DNA of 64,000 nucleotides, taken from NCBI GenBank assembly GCA_028551475.1, contig CM052356.1, positions 31,337,884 through 31,401,883 of the forward strand, in the 5' to 3' direction. The position numbers and the translations under genes were made by a program. Below the pieces are notes generated by a model. The model was not told the origin of the DNA. It searched no databases and saw only the letters and a list, made by a program, of their open reading frames with translations. The DNA is from Casuarina equisetifolia. Its lineage: Eukaryota; Streptophyta; Magnoliopsida; Fagales; Casuarinaceae. Positions within the stretch are counted from its first letter, which is position 1, and every line of letters begins with the position of its first letter. Of this stretch, positions 60,195 through 64,000 are shown piece after piece.

Positions 60195-62108
60195 ATCATG
60201 AGCCTCTTTAAGGTAATAGAAGGCTGACTATATTTATTTTTCTAAATGAGAAAGATGAAACCTTGCTTTCTCTCCCACACAAAGATATATATATATATAT
60301 ATACAATACGTATCAATCTAGCATGACAAGATTTTTTGTTTCTCGGCTAGCCTTCTGAAATCTGCTGGTCAGTATTGAGGGGCCACATGGATCTGAGTGG
60401 CCAACGGAAGAGAAGGTGAAGTGCAGGAAAATGGTTGCACCAGAAGCACGTCATATATTTGTTCATGAGGCTCCAAGTGCAAGTACCTGTGAGATCTCAA
60501 CAAATTCAGAAAGGAAAAGAACTAATAGAGTAGAAGATAAGGAAACCATGTCCAATCAGAGTTTTGTACCCTACCAACCTATTCTAGTGGAAGGTATACC
60601 TGTTTTTTATGTGCACGAGTTACAGCTCAAGCAAAGGGACTAGGGAAATTTCTAATGCAATTAATTGAGGTTATTGCTTTCAAGGTGCTGAGTTATGATT
60701 CTTCTCTATACTTCATGTTAATAATTGCAAAAGCCTCTTGAACTAAACACAAGTCTGTGGTTAATATTTGAAGACTGATATATGAACACTCAAAAGAGAT
60801 TTTCTGATGGTTTTCTTGATGATTATGTTGATATAGTCTCATGTTGGAGTTTCTGTAATCTGTCTTGCCTCTCCTGTGGTGTTTCAATATTGTTCTTGAC
60901 AAGCTTACATTTTCTTGGGTATAATTGCCTTACACAAAGTCATCAGTTCAGAATTTCCATCCTCTGCAGAACTGCATGAGTGCTATGATGCCGACTGTTT
61001 AGAAAACAAATTATCAATCTATGAATTTCTATTTGAACAAATTGAGCTAAACTTCGTTAATGACCATCTACTTATTTTTTTTCAAGCAAAAACTTATTAT
61101 ATCTGGAGTGCAAAATGAGGTAGTTTTTCCTAATACCATGTCAATATATCTTTTCTAAGGAGCCAAGCTAATCCTAGGGGCAATACTAGGTCATTAACAT
61201 CCCATGACAGTACAATCACTTCTCTCTTAATATAACAGAGACTTAGCACAGTCCATTCGTGCTTCCCTCCACAAGAAACGAACAAAGGATACTTGATGGT
61301 CTTCCTTTTCAAGGTTTAACTGCTTCTTTAGCATTCTCGTGGTTTTTTTTTTTATTATTATTATAAAAAGAAATTGGTGGTGAGGTATTTGAAACTGGAC
61401 TAAGAGTTTGTCCCATACTGCTTGGATCAAATCACAAGCCCCGTGATTAGAAATGCATTAGTTCTTGCGTAGCAGGATTCTACAAAAATTTGGCATTAAA
61501 ATGCGACACCTTAATGTTTTCTTTGCTTATGGTTTATAGATCTGTACAGATTTATACAAACGTGTGGTTGCAATGGTTGTGTTTCTCAGTTTTGTGAATT
61601 GGTTCTGTAGCCTACCATGAGAAATTTATTAGACCCCTCTGACAACAGCAAAACGTTTTGCGTAAGGCATGTCCTTGGTATAGACAAGTAGCCTGTGAGA
61701 AGAATTTGATATCTGAAGTGCGATATAATTGGTGGGAGGCTATGCTGTTTTCATGAAAACCAACTTATGTTTACAACACAGGAAGCATGTACTCATCCAA
61801 TTCAGTACGGTTTCATTATTTACCTTTATCCCATGGATCTTTGGTTGATTATTGCCGTTTCTGTTATACATTTTGTTCCTACAATTGGGGAAATTTTTGT
61901 TTTAGTTTTGAGCAGACATGTTATATCAACTGTTTCACCCTCAGGAGTTGATCCACTGGTATGGAAATAATGTAGCATTACCTTTCTAATCTTCCTTTGA
62001 GGTAGTTTTTACATTTTCATGCAGATAGGAATTGAGAAGAGATATGAAATTCTTTGCAACACATTTGATCATGAAGCTAAAGCTATATTCGAGGTGACAT
62101 TTATATAA
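59477..62108 (+). pseudogene. NAA40: NAA40 (NatD)-like histone N-acetyltransferase, decayed
   Basis: NatD acetylates the N termini of histones H4 and H2A. Recognisable exons: 59477-59576 (KKAIDELIKSAS, FPPFRRFYRN), about 60373-60684 (EGPHGSEWPTEEKVK, ARHIFVHE, IPVFYVHELQL), 60970 to about 61049 (SAMM, MNFYLNKL), 61916-61958 (VISTVSPSGVDPL) and 62025-62108 (EKRYEILCNTFDHEAKAIFE). Defects: the exon expected between the first two (YLESG...LLKLN region) is not found. After HELQL about ten bases are missing, shifting the frame inside the acetyl-CoA loop, and the loop glycine is changed (QAKGLG). The third exon has TAG where Gln is expected (TVQK) and lacks a clear donor. Introns are retained, so it arose by DNA duplication, not retroposition. 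No protein with GNAT activity can be made. The 5' end of the gene was not located with confidence. Confidence 0.85.
60284..60303. repeat. (AT)10 microsatellite
   Basis: A short AT run in an intron of the NAA40-like pseudogene, just right of the end of duplication B. Confidence 0.9.
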
Positions 62109-64000
62109 GTATATGGATTATTAGTATATTTATCTGCAGCCTCATAGTGTGTGCATCATAATGGATGTGTTTAGATATGAAACCTATGTGTCCGCTACCC
62201 TTAATTTCTTGACAAAACGATTTGGTAGTTGAATTGATGTATTTAAATTTCTACATGACAGCGCTTTAGAAGTGATTAAATCATAGGGCTAACAGTTCTG
62301 TAAATGGGCAGCACTATTTGCGTGCAGTTGAACTTCACTACCATAAAAGGTGCAGTAATTAAATCATATGGCTAATAGTTCTGTAAGTGACTAGATGTTG
62401 TTTTTTTGGATATTTTGAGCAAAAGAAACGTCAATGAATCTTATTGTTAGACAAGACCTCACGTCTCTCTCCTACGTCCCATAGGCCTACAGCTACCTAG
62501 GCTAGGGTCACAGTTACATCATAGCCTATTATTGTTGTTGTATATTATTTTATTGCTTTTACACTTTACATATACGTGTATTGATGTATAGAAATGTGCT
62601 TGGGTTAATTCAATACAAATAACCTTTACTGTTCATCATCGTTTTCTATCTTGGTATTAAGCTCAGCTCCAACGAAAGCCCCAGATCCTGCCCTCCCCTT
62701 CTTGTTTTCTTCCCCTCTCTTTGGGCCCCCGACCATCCTTGTTTCCTTTTTTTTTTTTTTTTTTCCTCTCCTTCTCCTTTTCTATCTTTCCTTATCTACT
62801 TGCTCACCTGAGCCCAACCCAATACGTCTACCTCTTTTTCAAGGTCTGACTCCTCCTCCACCCGCCTTATTGACCCGCCCCCTCCTGCTGCCGTTGTTCC
62901 TCCCACTCCCATAGGATGTATAACAAAAACTAATTAGACATACTTAAAAATCATAACTAGATCAGAGCAAATCATGCTTTCTTGGGAGATGTGTTTTTTC
63001 ATAGCTAAGAACCATGTCTGTTTAAATAGGTAAACCATCATTTTTCTTTTATGTGAGATTGAAGTATTGTATGGTAAATGGATACCTCAATGGCCAAATA
63101 TGTTTGTTTCTAAATATGCGTATGCAATTATGAGGCAAATTAGTATAAGAATAATTGGATTACAATCTTATCCATATAGTTGGTGAAATAGTTAAATATC
63201 TTATATTAGAGTTGTCTTTATAAAGAAATAATATATCTTTATCTTTTAGTTAGCTTTTAAGTATGAATATATAAAAATTATCTTTATCTTTTGAAATCAA
63301 TATATTGGTTATTCTAACTTAAAATAAAGGTATTTTATTTCAAAGGCATTTTCTTTTATGGGCGTTTTATATTGAAAATATTTTTCTATAAATTCGATCT
63401 ATCTCAAAGGCGATATCTTTTCTAATAGATAGAAGACTTTTTCCACCACTTGTTTGAATCTTTTATTAGACCAATTTAAAAGGCCCATCACATATCAGTC
63501 AATGAATCCGTTACAAACAATGAATCTTTACTTGAAAGTCAGGAATGGAGGATGCAGTGACCGAGAACCTGCAGCCTTGTGTTAGAAGCCAACAACACAT
63601 TAAGTGTCATGTCTCCACCATGTTAGCCGTTTGATTTTGAATTTAGCTTTTGAACTCAATTTTTGAAACAGGTCTGAAAAGTATACAATGATTGAGTATG
63701 TTTTATTTATAAAAAGTTATACAAATTCAAAAATTTGATTTAAAACTCTTCATTTAAATTCAATAAACTTTTAAAAATTAAATTTTAAATCAAACCTAAG
63801 GCTGATGTCACAAACATATGGCACTTGATGTGTTGTAGGCTTTTAACACCTTGCATTAAGATGGGCATGAAAAGTCGCATTCTCACGGGTTACTAGTTTT
63901 CTCCGAGCTTTTAAGACTAAGCTCAAGTTCCAGGCTCAGTTGCTGTCTGACTTTGATGAAATCATGGGTCCTTTTGCTTTCGATTCTGCCCATTCTGCTG
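62109..64000. other. Intergenic to the window's right edge
   Basis: No supported gene. An in-frame Pro/Leu/Ser-rich stretch at 62651-62914 reflects a C/T-rich segment with a poly-T run, not a recognisable protein. The last 150 bases are less AT-rich and could be the leader of a gene that begins beyond position 64000, but nothing decisive is visible. Confidence 0.5.

Noticed and set aside
62651..62914. Pro/Leu/Ser-rich frame near the right end
   Set aside because: It results from a C/T-rich segment containing a poly-T run and matches no known family.
1..64000. CRISPR arrays, prokaryotic operons, phage or organelle inserts
   Set aside because: Nothing of the kind was seen; all supported genes are spliced or typical plant nuclear genes, and the repeats have transposon or microsatellite structure.

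Overview
The window is nuclear DNA of a flowering plant, most likely a eudicot. Every well-supported gene belongs to a land-plant family, coding is split by GT-AG introns, spacers are long and AT-rich, and Ty1/copia remnants and microsatellites are common. Gene density and intron sizes would fit a woody perennial, but the species cannot be fixed from the sequence.

Left half, 0-34 kb, is mostly single-copy genes. A KANADI1-type GARP transcription factor (minus, running off the left edge) is followed by about 8.5 kb with no recognisable gene. Then come NRPB4, the fourth subunit of RNA polymerase II (minus, six exons); a broken purple acid phosphatase gene (plus); an intronless GH17 beta-1,3-glucanase (minus); a plastid DUF760 protein of the UV-B-induced At3g17800 type (minus); and SSU72, the RNA polymerase II CTD phosphatase (plus). 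Splice phases were checked for all spliced genes and give proteins of normal family length, except for the phosphatase, which is a pseudogene.

Middle, 34.6-43 kb: an eight-exon extra-large G protein alpha subunit, XLG3-like (plus), with a foldback transposon-like element in its second intron.

Right part, 43-62 kb, is a patchwork of segmental duplications. Three intact minus-strand paralogs of a 210-residue plant B3-domain protein (DUF313 type) lie at 45.5, 54.3 and 57.8 kb. A fourth copy, near 50.6 kb, keeps only its 5' flank. Two duplicated blocks carry parts of a NatD/NAA40 histone N-acetyltransferase gene: one holds a single exon, the other most of a decayed gene. A degenerate copia element fills 47.1-50.6 kb.

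The most notable observation is at 58,430. A solo copia-type LTR ends exactly one base before the start codon of the third B3 gene, and the apparent 5-bp target duplication (ATGGA) contains that start codon. The 50.6 kb copy carries the same insertion at the same site with the internal part of the element still attached. The LTR may therefore supply the promoter and 5' UTR of an intact transcription-factor paralog. No operon-like logic links the genes; the co-occurrence of NRPB4 and SSU72 looks incidental.
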